This document shows, piece after piece, positions 42,275 to 50,465 of a stretch of 64,000 nucleotides of DNA. The stretch is from Massilia sp. ST3 (GTDB taxonomy: Bacteria > Pseudomonadota > Gammaproteobacteria > Burkholderiales > Burkholderiaceae_D). The stretch spans positions 60,852 through 124,851 of the forward strand of contig NZ_JAGPWC010000005.1 in the NCBI RefSeq assembly GCF_018119405.1, in the 5' to 3' direction. How positions within the stretch are numbered: position 1 is the stretch's first letter; every line of letters begins with the position of its first letter. The notes beneath the pieces are model-generated. The model made no database searches, was not told the origin of the DNA, and saw only the letters and a program-made list of their open reading frames with translations. Both the position numbers and the translations under genes were made by a program.

Positions 42275-42580
42275 GTAGGGTGGACGGGTCTCCCGTCCAC
42301 GCGTTCAACCAGCGCATGCACAATCGAACCAGCTAACCCGAAGCCGTAGGGTTGGCGGCTCCGCCGCCGACGCGTTCAACGAACCACAAAGTCTCGTAGG
42401 GTGGACGGATCTCCCGTCCACGCGTTCAACCACCGCATGCACAATCGAACCAGCTAACGCGAAGCCGTAGGGTTGGCGGCTCCGCCGCCAACACGTTCAA
42501 CCGGCGCTTGCCACGTCGCTCTCCGCATCGGACCATTACCGTTCATTGAACGCGTCGGCGGCATAGCCGCCAACCCTACG
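42275..42580. repeat. Tandem 121-base duplication of family-2 palindromic units
   Basis: Unit A begins GTAGGGTGGACGGGTCTCCC at 42275 and unit B GTAGGGTGGACGGATCTCCC at 42396. Each contains two hairpin cassettes (GTAGGGTGGACG... and GTAGGGTTGGCGG...) separated by the shared filler CAATCGAACCAGCTAAC. A third, inverted half-unit ends at 42580 (CCAACCCTACG). No gene is seen in the whole 42209-42675 interval. It is not a CRISPR array. Confidence 0.85.
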
Positions 42581-42675
42581 CCAGATCATCAGACGGGGCA
42601 TGGAAACCGATAACGATCACCGGTGGATCGCAATCCGGCTGCGCCCCCGGTCCGTCCCGCGAGCCACACCGGCAT

Positions 42676-43380
42676 TCACTCCGCCGCCGTCACCTTGGTC
42701 AGCTGCAAGGTCCTCCTCGCCACATACCCCAGCGATTCATATAGCGCAATCGCCCCCGCGTTATCCGGATACACATGCAGGAAGGGCAGGTCCCCCCGGT
42801 CCACGATGCGCCGCATCTTTTCCACCAGCAAGACCCGCGCATACGCCTTGCCACGGTGCTCGGGATGCACGCACACCGCGCTCACTTCCACCATGCCCTC
42901 CGGCCGCATGCGCTCGCCCGTCATCGCCGCCAGCATGCCGCCGTCGCGAATGCCGAGAAACTCCCCCAGCTCATGCGTGCGGACCCCGAACGGCCCCGGA
43001 TTGGTCAGCCCCGTCAGGCTGCGCATCTCGGCCGCATCGTCCTCGCCCAGCAGCAAGGTCGCCGCGCCCGCATGCCCGGCATCGCGCGTGGCGACCATCT
43101 GCAGTACCGGACCGAGCCGCGTTGCCTCGAGCCCATCCGCTCCCACGACCGGGTCGGGCGTGACCAGCATGACTGATTCGCCCGGCGCGAGCAGGGCGGT
43201 GAGCGCGACCCAGGCCGCCTGGCTGTCGTCACGCAGGGCAGCGAAGGGACCGATCTCGCGCGGGTAGCGCAAGGCAAGGGGACCGCCCAGGGCAAAGTGG
43301 CGGTGGCCGCCGTTGAGGCTGGACCAGACCGGCCTATCGAGCGCCGCGTGGCGGTCCGAAGAGAGTGTGAATGTGTGCAT
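42676..43380 (-). CDS. GNAT-family N-acetyltransferase (FR47-like)
   Basis: The Met at 43380 (MHTFTLSSDRHAALDRPVW) gives 234 residues. The GNAT core is in the C-terminal half: VEVSAVCVHPEHRGKAYARV (acetyl-CoA loop), FLHVYPDNAGAIALYESLGY (the classic N-x-A-x-x-x-Y-x-x-x-G-F/Y motif). The N-terminal half is a divergent GNAT-like repeat. Acceptor unknown. Confidence 0.9.
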   Translation of the reverse strand: MHTFTLSSDRHAALDRPVWSSLNGGHRHFALGGPLALRYPREIGPFAALRDDSQAAWVALTALLAPGESVMLVTPDPVVGADGLEATRLGPVLQMVATRDAGHAGAATLLLGEDDAAEMRSLTGLTNPGPFGVRTHELGEFLGIRDGGMLAAMTGERMRPEGMVEVSAVCVHPEHRGKAYARVLLVEKMRRIVDRGDLPFLHVYPDNAGAIALYESLGYVARRTLQLTKVTAAE

Positions 43381-43569
43381 GCCGTGATGGTGGTTGGTCG
43401 TGCGTTGCAAGCAGGCGCGCCGCAGCGGACAACACGGCGGCCGTCCCGCTCATCATACCGTGCCTGCGGCCGGCACGCATCCCTCCGCCAGCGCCGACAC
43501 TATGCTATCGTTCGGTCAAAAAACGGCGCCATGCATGCGCCGCTGCGCACACCTGAAAGGAGACTACCC

Positions 43570-44346
43570 ATGGCTGGCGCAACCGTCCATTTCCCAGGCG
43601 CCGATGGCCAGATGCTGGCCGCCCGGCTCGACCTGCCCGACGGCCCCGTGCGGGCCTACGCCCTGTTCGCCCATTGCTTCAGCTGCAGCAAGGATGTGCT
43701 CGCGGCCAGCCGCACCGCGCACGGCCTGTCGCGCCACGGCATTGCCGTGCTGCGCTTCGATTTCACCGGCCTGGGCGCCAGCGAAGGCGAATTCGCCAAC
43801 ACCAACTTTTCATCGAACATCGCCGACCTGGTCGCGGCCGCCGATTTCCTGCGCGCCGAGTATGCAGCCCCGCAACTGCTCGTCGGCCACAGCCTGGGCG
43901 GCGCGGCGGTACTGGCCGCCGCCGCAGCCGTGCCGGAAACGCGCGCCGTCGCCACCATCGCCGCGCCCAGCGATCCCCACCATGTCACCGGCCTGTTCGG
44001 CGAGCATCTCGACGCCATTGTCGAACACGGCGAGGCGCGGGTGCGGCTGGCCGGCCGCGAATTCACGGTGCGCCGCCAGTTCCTCGAGGACGTCGCCGAG
44101 CACCGCCTGGCCGACAAGGTCCGCGCCCTGCGCCTGCCGCTGCTGCTCATGCATGCGCCGCTGGACGGCACGGTCGACATCTCGAACGCCATGCGGATCT
44201 TCGAGTGCGCCGTGCATCCGAAGAGCTTCGTCTCGCTCGACAGCGCCGACCACCTCCTGACCCGGCGCGAGGACGCGCAGTATGCCGCCGCCGTCATCGC
44301 GGCATGGAGCGCGCGCTACCTGGACCTGCCGGAGCACGCGGCATGA
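43570..44346 (+). CDS. Alpha/beta hydrolase (stand-alone relative of hydrolase-OsmC fusions)
   Basis: ATG at 43570 with AAAGGAG upstream; 258 residues. FAHCFSCSKDVLAAS is the oxyanion loop, VGHSLGGAAVLAAAAAV the nucleophile elbow (Ser), and APLDGTVDISNAMRIF with DSADHLL supply the Asp and His. In many genomes this hydrolase is fused to an OsmC domain; here the OsmC half is absent and a GNAT gene overlaps the stop by 4 bases. Substrate unknown. Confidence 0.88.
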   Translation: MAGATVHFPGADGQMLAARLDLPDGPVRAYALFAHCFSCSKDVLAASRTAHGLSRHGIAVLRFDFTGLGASEGEFANTNFSSNIADLVAAADFLRAEYAAPQLLVGHSLGGAAVLAAAAAVPETRAVATIAAPSDPHHVTGLFGEHLDAIVEHGEARVRLAGREFTVRRQFLEDVAEHRLADKVRALRLPLLLMHAPLDGTVDISNAMRIFECAVHPKSFVSLDSADHLLTRREDAQYAAAVIAAWSARYLDLPEHAA

Positions 44347-44789
44347 GCGCCACCATGGAAACGCGGCTGCGCTACCGCCAGGCGGCGCTGGACGACATTC
44401 CGGTGTTGTCGGTGCTACGCCTGTCCGTGAACGAGAACCGCCTGTCCTCGCCCGACAAGGTCACCCTGGCCATGTACCACGACTATTTGACCACCCTGGG
44501 GCAGGGCTGGCTGTGCGAGGAGGACGGCGAGATCCTCGGCTTTTCGGTGGCCGATGTGCGCGACGGTTCGATCTGGGCCTTGTTCGTGCGCCCGGACAGC
44601 GAAGGCCGCGGCATCGGCCGCACCTTGCTCGGCATGGCCTGCGACTGGCTGTTCGCCCAGGGGCATCCGAAGGTCTCGCTGAGTACCGGGATCGGTACGC
44701 GGGCCGACCGCTTCTATGCGGCGCATGGCTGGCAGCGTGAATTGCAGCCGGGGGATCGGGAGGTTAGCTATTCACTGGCGGCCCGGTAG
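44343..44789 (+). CDS. GNAT-family N-acetyltransferase
   Basis: A 148-residue single-domain GNAT starting in an ATGA overlap with the preceding hydrolase. SIWALFVRPDSEGRGIGRTL is the acetyl-CoA binding motif A and TRADRFYAAHGWQRE motif B. It is co-translated with the hydrolase, so the two may modify the same small molecule; this is inference. Confidence 0.9.
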   Translation: MSATMETRLRYRQAALDDIPVLSVLRLSVNENRLSSPDKVTLAMYHDYLTTLGQGWLCEEDGEILGFSVADVRDGSIWALFVRPDSEGRGIGRTLLGMACDWLFAQGHPKVSLSTGIGTRADRFYAAHGWQRELQPGDREVSYSLAAR

Positions 44790-44858
44790 GACTCAGGATC
44801 CAGGGCTGTCTGACTGGCCTATTGCCGCTAGCGCAAATTATTACCGCTAACCGCAAAA

Positions 44859-44943
44859 CCGTCGCCCCGGCGCAGGCCGGGGCCCAAGTTCAGCATCTCG
44901 ATAGCGCATGCAAACTTGGATTCCGGCCTTCGCCGGAATGACG
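44859..44943. repeat. Dispersed palindromic repeat, family 1 (copy 3)
   Basis: CCGTCGCCCCGGCGCAGGCC (44859 on) and its partner AACTTGGATTCCGGCC...GGAATGACG (to 44943), with a loop containing GATAGCGCATGCAAA, as in the copy at 6512-6600. It lies between convergent GNAT and merR genes. Confidence 0.85.
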
Positions 44944-44989
44944 TGCATAAGCTACCTGAAGAGATTACTTCAACGTTGCGCCTGCAGAG

Positions 44990-45403
44990 TTACTTCCCCA
45001 CCTGCCGCCAGTGCCGATCAATGCCCCCCGACCCCGCCGCGCTCAGCAGCTTGCGAAACGTCGGACATTCCATATGACTCGGCGCGGGGCAGGACACCGC
45101 ATGCCGCAGTCCCTTGCTCATCGCCTTCAAGCGCCGCACCAGCGCATCGATCTCGTCGGCCCTGGCCGCCAGCACGGCGCGGTCGATTTGCGGTCCGTTC
45201 GGCGTGAACATGCCCCGGATATCGTCCAGCGACAGCCCGGCCGCCTGGCCTAGCGAAATCAGGGCCAGCTGGTCCAGCACATCCTTGCCGAACGTGCGGC
45301 GCAAGCCCTGGCGCCCGGTCGAGGCGATCAATCCCTTTTTCTCGTAGTAGCGCAGCGTCGACGCCGCCATGCCGCTGCGCTTCGCGACTTCCGCAATATC
45401 CAT
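44990..45403 (-). CDS. MerR-family transcriptional regulator
   Basis: A 137-residue protein with the MerR winged helix at residues 1-70 (MDIAEVAKRSGMAASTLRYY, EKKGLIAS) and a long dimerisation helix (about 75-110). Two cysteines near the C-terminus (VSCPAPSHMECPTF) could sense metal, thiols or redox state. It is divergent from the DUF2938 gene and controls, by its position, the promoter with a 19-base spacer at 45414-45444. Confidence 0.9.
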   Translation of the reverse strand: MDIAEVAKRSGMAASTLRYYEKKGLIASTGRQGLRRTFGKDVLDQLALISLGQAAGLSLDDIRGMFTPNGPQIDRAVLAARADEIDALVRRLKAMSKGLRHAVSCPAPSHMECPTFRKLLSAAGSGGIDRHWRQVGK

Positions 45404-45413
45404 GCACGACCCC

Positions 45414-45444
45414 TTGACTTGAAGTTGACTTCAACTTCTATAGT
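45414..45444 (+). promoter_or_regulatory. MerR-type promoter with over-long spacer and operator
   Basis: TTGACT (45414-45419), 19-base spacer, TATAGT (45439-45444). The palindrome TTGAAGTTGACTTCAA (45419-45434) fills the spacer. MerR regulators activate by untwisting exactly this kind of 19-base promoter. Confidence 0.85.
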
Positions 45445-45485
45445 GATCCACATAGACACGCAGGTCAATCGTGAAAGGAAACACC

Positions 45486-45980
45486 ATGGAAGCGCTCGCA
45501 CTCATCCTCAAGGTCGTGCTCATCGGCCTCGGGGCCACCGCCGTGATGGACGCCTGGCTCGTCATCTTGAAACGCATGGGCGTCAAAACCCTGGACTTCG
45601 CCCTGGTCGGGCGCTGGGTCGGCCACCTGGCCCACGGACAGCTGGCGCATGCCGCCATCGCCAAGGCGCCGCCCGTCGCGGGAGAGCGGTCGCTGGGCTG
45701 GGCCATGCACTACGTCACCGGCGTCGGCTTCGCCGGCCTGCTGGTGGCGCTGGCGGGCGCGGACTGGCTGGACCGCCCGACTCTGTTGCCGGCGCTGGCG
45801 GTCGGCATGGCCACCGTCGCCGCGCCGCTGTTCCTGATGCAGCCGGCCATGGGCGCGGGATTCGCCGCCTCGAAGACACCCACGCCGCTCAAGAACTGCC
45901 TGCGCAGCCTGGCCAACCACACCGTGTTCGGTCTCGGCCTCTACCTTGCCGCCCTGTGCCTGCATCTGCTGGCGCACTAG
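45486..45980 (+). CDS. DUF2938 membrane protein
   Basis: The ATG at 45486 with GAAAGGA ahead gives 164 residues (a GTG 15 bases upstream is less well placed). The DUF2938 pattern is clear: LGATAVMDAWLVILKRMGV, FALVGRWVGHLAHGQLAHAA, LGWAMHYVTGVGFAGLLVAL and TPLKNCLRSLANHTVFGLGL, with four hydrophobic spans. Function unknown; it is the first gene under the MerR promoter, followed by a flavodoxin-fold gene. Confidence 0.87.
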   Translation: MEALALILKVVLIGLGATAVMDAWLVILKRMGVKTLDFALVGRWVGHLAHGQLAHAAIAKAPPVAGERSLGWAMHYVTGVGFAGLLVALAGADWLDRPTLLPALAVGMATVAAPLFLMQPAMGAGFAASKTPTPLKNCLRSLANHTVFGLGLYLAALCLHLLAH

Positions 45981-46012
45981 GGCATCCACGATCCCATCAC
46001 CGGAGGAAGCAC

Positions 46013-46585
46013 ATGAAACGACTCGCAGTCATCTACCACAGCGGCCATGGCCACACCGCCCATATCGCCGGCCACATCGCCGAGGGCGCCGGCAGCACGG
46101 AAAGCGTGCGCGTCGACCTGCTGCTGGCCCAGGAGCTGGCGCAGGAAGCCCAGCGCTTGTGCGATTACGACGGCATCATCCTCGGCTCGCCCACCTACCT
46201 GGGCGGCGTGTCGGCGCCGTTCAAGGGCTTCATGGACGCCACCGGCCCGCTGTGGCGCACCCAGAAGCTCAAGGGAAAACTGGCGGCCGGCTTCACCGTG
46301 TCCTCGCTGCCGGCGGGCGACAAGCAATCGACCCTGCTGTCGATGTTCACCTTCTGCATGCAGCACGGGATGCTCTGGCTCGGCAACCCCATCCTGCCCG
46401 AGCAGCATGCGGGCGTGCCCTACGACGAGGCGGCCAACCGGCTCGGTTCCTGGTCGGGCCTGATGGCCCAGGCCGGGCATGCCTCTCCGGCGGACGCCTT
46501 CCCGCCGGGCGACATCAAGACCGCCCGCCTGTTCGGCCGCCAGTTTGCGGCGACCCTGCAGCGCCTGGCAGGCGAACGGCCATGA
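46013..46585 (+). CDS. Flavodoxin-family NAD(P)H:quinone oxidoreductase-like protein
   Basis: GGAGGAA precedes the ATG; 190 residues. AVIYHSGHGHTAHIAGHIAE is the FMN phosphate loop, IILGSPTYLGGVSAPFKGFM the isoalloxazine loop of WrbA-like proteins, and SSLPAGDKQSTLLSMFTFCM the following strand and helix. It probably reduces quinones by two electrons. Its stop overlaps the DUF2798 start. With the MerR regulator this looks like a redox-stress operon. Confidence 0.9.
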   Translation: MKRLAVIYHSGHGHTAHIAGHIAEGAGSTESVRVDLLLAQELAQEAQRLCDYDGIILGSPTYLGGVSAPFKGFMDATGPLWRTQKLKGKLAAGFTVSSLPAGDKQSTLLSMFTFCMQHGMLWLGNPILPEQHAGVPYDEAANRLGSWSGLMAQAGHASPADAFPPGDIKTARLFGRQFAATLQRLAGERP

Positions 46586-46809
46586 TCCCGAAAAAGTACG
46601 CGCCCCAGCTGTTCGCCTTCATCCTGTCTGGCCAGATGTCGCTGGTGATCTCGGGCGTGGCGACCTGGCGCGCCCTTGGCTGGACGCCGGACTTCGGCAG
46701 CCAGTGGCTGGGCGCCTGGCTCACCGCCTGGGCGATCGCCTTCCCGACCGTGCTGCTCTTGTCCGCACCGGCGCGGATCGCGGTGCGCATCCTGACCAGC
46801 GAGCGCTAA
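46582..46809 (+). CDS. DUF2798 small membrane protein
   Basis: A 75-residue protein with two membrane spans: FAFILSGQMSLVISGVATWR and WLTAWAIAFPTVLLLSAPAR. This WLxAWxxAFP pattern is characteristic of DUF2798. Start overlaps the flavodoxin stop (ATGA). Function unknown. A family-2 palindrome follows and may end the transcript. Confidence 0.9.
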   Translation: MIPKKYAPQLFAFILSGQMSLVISGVATWRALGWTPDFGSQWLGAWLTAWAIAFPTVLLLSAPARIAVRILTSER

Positions 46810-46848
46810 GGTCTACATGACTGAATCTGCGCCGCAGTTGGTTTATTC

Positions 46849-46879
46849 GTAGGGTGGACGGGTTCCCCGTCCACCCTAC
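46849..46879. repeat. Family-2 palindrome (single hairpin)
   Basis: GTAGGGTGGACGG / CCGTCCACCCTAC, 13-base arms with a five-base loop, the same unit as in 42275-42580. Confidence 0.8.
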
Positions 46880-46908
46880 AGGTCACACGGACAATGATCA
46901 TGCAGGCC

Positions 46909-47100
46909 CTAGTCCGGGGCCAGCAGCTGCTCGAGGCGGCGCGGGTAGTGGTTGAGGAAGTCGCGCGTCACCGCGTAGTGCTCGGTGTCCTCGTAGGCGA
47001 CTTCGGTGATACCGGCGGCGTCGAAGGACAGGATCTTCGCGTTCGGGTAGCCCAGCAGGATCGGCGAATGCGTCGCGATGATGAATTGTCCGTGTCCGGC
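46909..47100 (-). pseudogene. C-terminal remnant of an AAA-type (SMC-like) ATPase
   Basis: Read on the minus strand from about 47100, the frame gives GQFIIATHSPILLGYPNAKI, continues as LSFDAAGITEVAYEDTEHYA and ends EQLLAPD at TAG (46911-46909). ATHSPIL is the switch-histidine motif of predicted ATPases of the AAA_21 type. The P-loop and signature regions are missing: upstream the frame leaves the homology at about 47100 and another gene begins. Only about the last 60 residues survive, so this is a truncated relic. Confidence 0.75.
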
Positions 47101-47150
47101 CCCCGTTTCGCGCCTCCGAGGAGATGGGCGGCGATATCACGCAGGGTGCA

Positions 47151-48038
47151 TCAGGCCGGAGTATCCAGCATGTCGCCCAGCGGCAGCGCGGCACGCCGCA
47201 GCCACCCACGCACGATACGGAATTCCCAGGCCCGCTGCGCGCGCGCGTCGGCAGGGAGCGCATCGTCCTGCCACAAGACCTTCACGAGGCCCTGCAGCTG
47301 CAGGATGTCGCCGCGTTCGAAGTCGACCAGCAGCAGGGAGGCGCGCGGCTCCCGAAGCAGATTGCCGAGGGTGTTGAAATAGCGGTTGCCGGCGTAGTCG
47401 GGCACGGTGAGCACCTTGCCGTCCAGGCGCAGGAAACCCGCCTCGCCGCCGCGGTGGGACATGTCGAGGCCACCTGCATCGCCGCCGGAAGTGGCGACGA
47501 ACATCGTCTCGCAGGCGGCGATCAATGCGACGGCATCCGGGGACAGCTCCGTGCCGAAAGATTCGACCGGATCTGTCCGGCGCGCCCTTGGCGCGAGCTG
47601 GCGCACGCGGATGTACTTCGGGCAGTTGCCGAAGGATTGGTCGACGTCGACCACCACGCTCCCGCCGTCAGCATGCGCGATCCGGCCGTTGGCGCGGTTG
47701 CGCCGCCGCGTGGCCAGGTCGATCCCGAGCATGCCGACCGGCGCTCCGGCCGACAAACAAGGACCCGCTGGATCGTCCTGACCGGGCGAGGCGGCGATGC
47801 GCAGCTGTCCCGGATCGGGCGAGGACACGAAGCCCGGCTCCCCGTGCAGCAGCGTGGCCAGCGGCCATCCGCTCTCGTCCGCCACGGCGACGCACAGGAA
47901 GGGCAGCAGGGGAAAGAACTGCCGGTGCTGCTCCGGCATCCGGCTGCGGATCGGTGCGCCCGCCGGCCCGCCGCCCGCAAGCCGCTGGGCCATCAGTTCA
48001 CCGGCGTGGAAGGGTTCTGGAATGCGGTGGTCGTCCAT
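47151..48038 (-). CDS. Pyridoxamine 5'-phosphate oxidase-like flavoprotein
   Basis: A 295-residue protein of the PNPOx-like FMN-binding split-barrel type: QFFPLLPFLCVAVADESGWP, GMLGIDLATRRRNRANGRI and VDQSFGNCPKYIRVR in the first half, FVATSGGDAGGLDMSHRGGE and NRYFNTLGNLLREPRASLLL (FMN-contacting arginines) in the second. It probably reduces or binds flavin-linked small molecules. It is followed by no co-strand gene; the GST gene upstream ends two bases before its ATG, so the two form an operon divergent from a LysR gene. Confidence 0.87.
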   Translation of the reverse strand: MDDHRIPEPFHAGELMAQRLAGGGPAGAPIRSRMPEQHRQFFPLLPFLCVAVADESGWPLATLLHGEPGFVSSPDPGQLRIAASPGQDDPAGPCLSAGAPVGMLGIDLATRRRNRANGRIAHADGGSVVVDVDQSFGNCPKYIRVRQLAPRARRTDPVESFGTELSPDAVALIAACETMFVATSGGDAGGLDMSHRGGEAGFLRLDGKVLTVPDYAGNRYFNTLGNLLREPRASLLLVDFERGDILQLQGLVKVLWQDDALPADARAQRAWEFRIVRGWLRRAALPLGDMLDTPA

Positions 48039-48040
48039 GT

Positions 48041-48646
48041 TCAGTGCTCCGGCATCGCCACGAAACCCGGCAGGGCTTGCACCCGCGTGATCCAGGCGCG
48101 CACCTGCGGATAAGGCTCGAGCGCGATGCCGCCTTCCGGCGCATGCGCAACGTAGGCGTAGCAGGCCAGGTCCGCCAGGGTCGGATGTTCTCCAGCCAGG
48201 AAGGCCCTCTGTTTGAGACTGGCTTCCATGAAGCCCAGGGCCAGGCTCGCCAGCCGCTGCATGAGTTCCGGCGGCATGCCGGTATCGCCGAAGCGTGCCG
48301 ACACCCTGGCCTTGGCCGGCCCGTAGGCGATCTCGCCCGCCGCCAGCGACAGCCAGCGCTGCACCCGCGCCGCGCCGGCCGGGTCCTCGGGCAGCCAGGC
48401 GCTGCCCGGCGCATGGCGCTTGGCCAGGTAAACCAGGATCGCATTGCTGTCGGACAGTACCAGCTCGCCGTCCTGCAGGACCGGGATCTGGCCGAGCGGA
48501 TTCAGGTCCAGGAACTCGGCGGTCTTGCGGACCGGGGCCGGCGCATCGATGCGGCGGTAGGGCAGCCCCAGCAGGTTCAGGAACAGTTCCACGCGGTGGG
48601 TATGGCCGGACAGCGCGGTGCCGTACAGGATCAGGGAAGAGGTCAT
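48041..48646 (-). CDS. Glutathione S-transferase
   Basis: A 201-residue GST: SGHTHRVELFLNLLGLPYRR in the thioredoxin domain, NPLGQIPVLQDGELVLSDSN with the glutathione-binding pair, and FLAGEHPTLADLACYAYVAH in the helical domain. First gene of the GST-PNPOx-like operon, transcribed away from the LysR gene at 48764, which is its likely regulator. Confidence 0.9.
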   Translation of the reverse strand: MTSSLILYGTALSGHTHRVELFLNLLGLPYRRIDAPAPVRKTAEFLDLNPLGQIPVLQDGELVLSDSNAILVYLAKRHAPGSAWLPEDPAGAARVQRWLSLAAGEIAYGPAKARVSARFGDTGMPPELMQRLASLALGFMEASLKQRAFLAGEHPTLADLACYAYVAHAPEGGIALEPYPQVRAWITRVQALPGFVAMPEH

Positions 48647-48763
48647 GGCTGGAATGGATAAGGTTGGCGGACCTTCATCCTAGCGGCCGGACCCAGTTCC
48701 AGGAATAGCGCATAATCGCAATTCATTCTGCCGATTTTCGCAATAATCGAATATTCAACGCCC

Positions 48764-49672
48764 ATGGACCGTTTGGACGAACTCCAGGTTTTCCTCGCCA
48801 TCCTCGACACCGGCAGCATGGCCGCGGCCGCGCACAAACTGCGCCGCTCGCCGTCGGCCGTCACCCGCAGCCTCGCCACGCTCGAGCAGCGCGTCGGCAT
48901 GCGCCTGTTCGAGCGCAGCACGCGCAGGTTGTCGGCGACGAGCGAAGGGCAGCGCCTCGCCACCCATGCGCGCCGCCTGCTGGCCGACTACGACACCGCG
49001 GTGTGCGAGAACGAGGCGGCGCCGCCCCAGGGCCTGCTGCGCGTCACGGCGCCGATGGTGTTCGGGCGCAGGCACATGACGTCCGTCGTCACGAAGTTCC
49101 TGATGCGCCATCCGGACATGCAGGTCGATTTGTCCCTGTCGGACCGCAACGTCGACCTGATCGACAATGGCATCGACCTGGCGCTCAGGATAGGAAGGCT
49201 GGAGAATTCCGGCCTGGTGGCGCGCCGCCTGGGCGCGGTGAAGCGGATCACGGTCGCCAGTCCCGCCTACCTGCAAGGCCGGGGCACGCCCGCCACGCCG
49301 GAAGACCTGGCCGGGCACGAACTGATCCTCGGCACCGCGGTGCGCGGCCTGGCCGAATGGCGTTACAGGAAAGGGGAGCGCGAGCACATCGTCCGCTTCA
49401 CGCCGCGCCTGCAGGTGAACGACCTCGACGGCGTGCTGAATGTGGCGCGCGAAGGCTTCGGCATCGCGCGTGTGCTGTCCTACCAGGCCGCGCCCGACCT
49501 CGAGGCCGCGCGCCTGGTGCGCTTGCTGGATGGCTACGAACCGGAGCCGATCCCGGTCCACCTGGTGTTCCCCAGCGCGCGGCAGATGGCGCCGCGCGTG
49601 CGCGCCTTCGTCGATTTCGCGGTGGAGGAATTCGCGCAGCTGCCGCTGATCCGCCAGGCGCCGTCGTCCTGA
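48764..49672 (+). CDS. LysR-family transcriptional regulator
   Basis: A 302-residue protein with the LysR helix-turn-helix (LQVFLAILDTGSMAAAAHKL, SPSAVTRSLATLEQRVGMRL) and an effector domain (VDLSLSDRNVDLIDNGIDLA, LRIGRLENSGLVARRLGAV) of the CrgA/PA-type group. Divergent from the GST-PNPOx operon over a 117-base AT-richer gap. Autoregulation and control of that operon are likely. Confidence 0.92.
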   Translation: MDRLDELQVFLAILDTGSMAAAAHKLRRSPSAVTRSLATLEQRVGMRLFERSTRRLSATSEGQRLATHARRLLADYDTAVCENEAAPPQGLLRVTAPMVFGRRHMTSVVTKFLMRHPDMQVDLSLSDRNVDLIDNGIDLALRIGRLENSGLVARRLGAVKRITVASPAYLQGRGTPATPEDLAGHELILGTAVRGLAEWRYRKGEREHIVRFTPRLQVNDLDGVLNVAREGFGIARVLSYQAAPDLEAARLVRLLDGYEPEPIPVHLVFPSARQMAPRVRAFVDFAVEEFAQLPLIRQAPSS

Positions 49673-49681
49673 GTGCACCGC

Positions 49682-49712
49682 CAAAACAAAGCGGCGGTCC
49701 GCAGACCGCCGC
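49682..49712 (-). terminator. Intrinsic terminator of the PEP-CTERM gene
   Basis: GCGGCGGTC (49691-49699) / GACCGCCGC (49704-49712) with a four-base loop; on the minus strand it is followed by TTTGTTTTGG. Confidence 0.85.
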
Positions 49713-49739
49713 TGAAGGCTTGCTTCGATGCCGCCAGGC

Positions 49740-50318
49740 TTACTTGGCGGCCGGCTTTCGGCGCGCCAGGCGCAGGGCCGCCAGGCCCAGGCCCGCGAGC
49801 ATCAGCGAACCCGGTTCCGGCACCTCGTTCTGCTGGCCGACCGGGGTGACGCGGAAGATCGTGTCCCAGCCCGCCGGGGAACCGAACTGGTAGGCGGTGC
49901 CGCCCGCATAGCTGTCGTCGCTGGTGTAGATGCCCCAGAACGGGCTGTCGCCCGGCACGCGCAGCACGGCGGTGTAGCTCTGGCCGACGGTCAGTGCGAC
50001 TGCGGAAAAGTCGATGTCGTAGAAGCCGTCGTAGTTCGACGCCAGCGAGAAGGTCTCGGTGGCCAGCACCGCGCCGCCGACGCCCGCGCCGGCGACCAGG
50101 CTGATCTCCAGCGGGTCGTTGGCGAACCAGGTGTTCAGGGGCAGGTAGCGGAAGGCGAACTTGATCGCGGCGTCTTCGGCCACGAAGGACTGGCCGAGGG
50201 GCTCGAAGTGGTTCACCTGGTTGAAGTCGGTAACCTTCGAGGTTTCGATCACGCCGGCTTGCGCCGACAGGGATGCTGCCAGGCCGGCGATCGCCAGCAT
50301 CGTGCGGAGTGCTTTCAT
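49740..50318 (-). CDS. PEP-CTERM sorted exported protein
   Basis: A 192-residue protein with an N-terminal signal (MKALRTMLAIAGLAASLSAQ) and the complete PEP-CTERM tail VPEPGSLMLAGLGLAALRLA followed by RRKPAAK, which is cut by exosortase. The mature part is a beta-rich domain (VIETSKVTDFNQVNHFEPLG). PEP-CTERM proteins accompany exopolysaccharide export. No exosortase gene is in the window. Confidence 0.93.
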   Translation of the reverse strand: MKALRTMLAIAGLAASLSAQAGVIETSKVTDFNQVNHFEPLGQSFVAEDAAIKFAFRYLPLNTWFANDPLEISLVAGAGVGGAVLATETFSLASNYDGFYDIDFSAVALTVGQSYTAVLRVPGDSPFWGIYTSDDSYAGGTAYQFGSPAGWDTIFRVTPVGQQNEVPEPGSLMLAGLGLAALRLARRKPAAK

Positions 50319-50465
50319 GAATATCCCTTATGAAATTATTATTGACCAGCGCACATAAGCATGATGCGTGCCAGAAATAATTTTTAACAGGAATTCAACG
50401 ACTTAGTCTTCCGACAACGCCGAGCGGGCTGCCGGCTGTAAAAACGGCCGACAGCCAAGAGCGTG

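Noticed and set aside
42209..42675. Possible CRISPR array
   Set aside because: Repeats are palindromic hairpin pairs with a 121-base period, conserved between-unit filler and only two copies; there are no unique spacers and no cas genes.
43297..43569. N-terminal extension of the alpha/beta hydrolase
   Set aside because: The AAAGGAG site and the domain start support the ATG at 43570; the extension overlaps the divergent GNAT gene's start.
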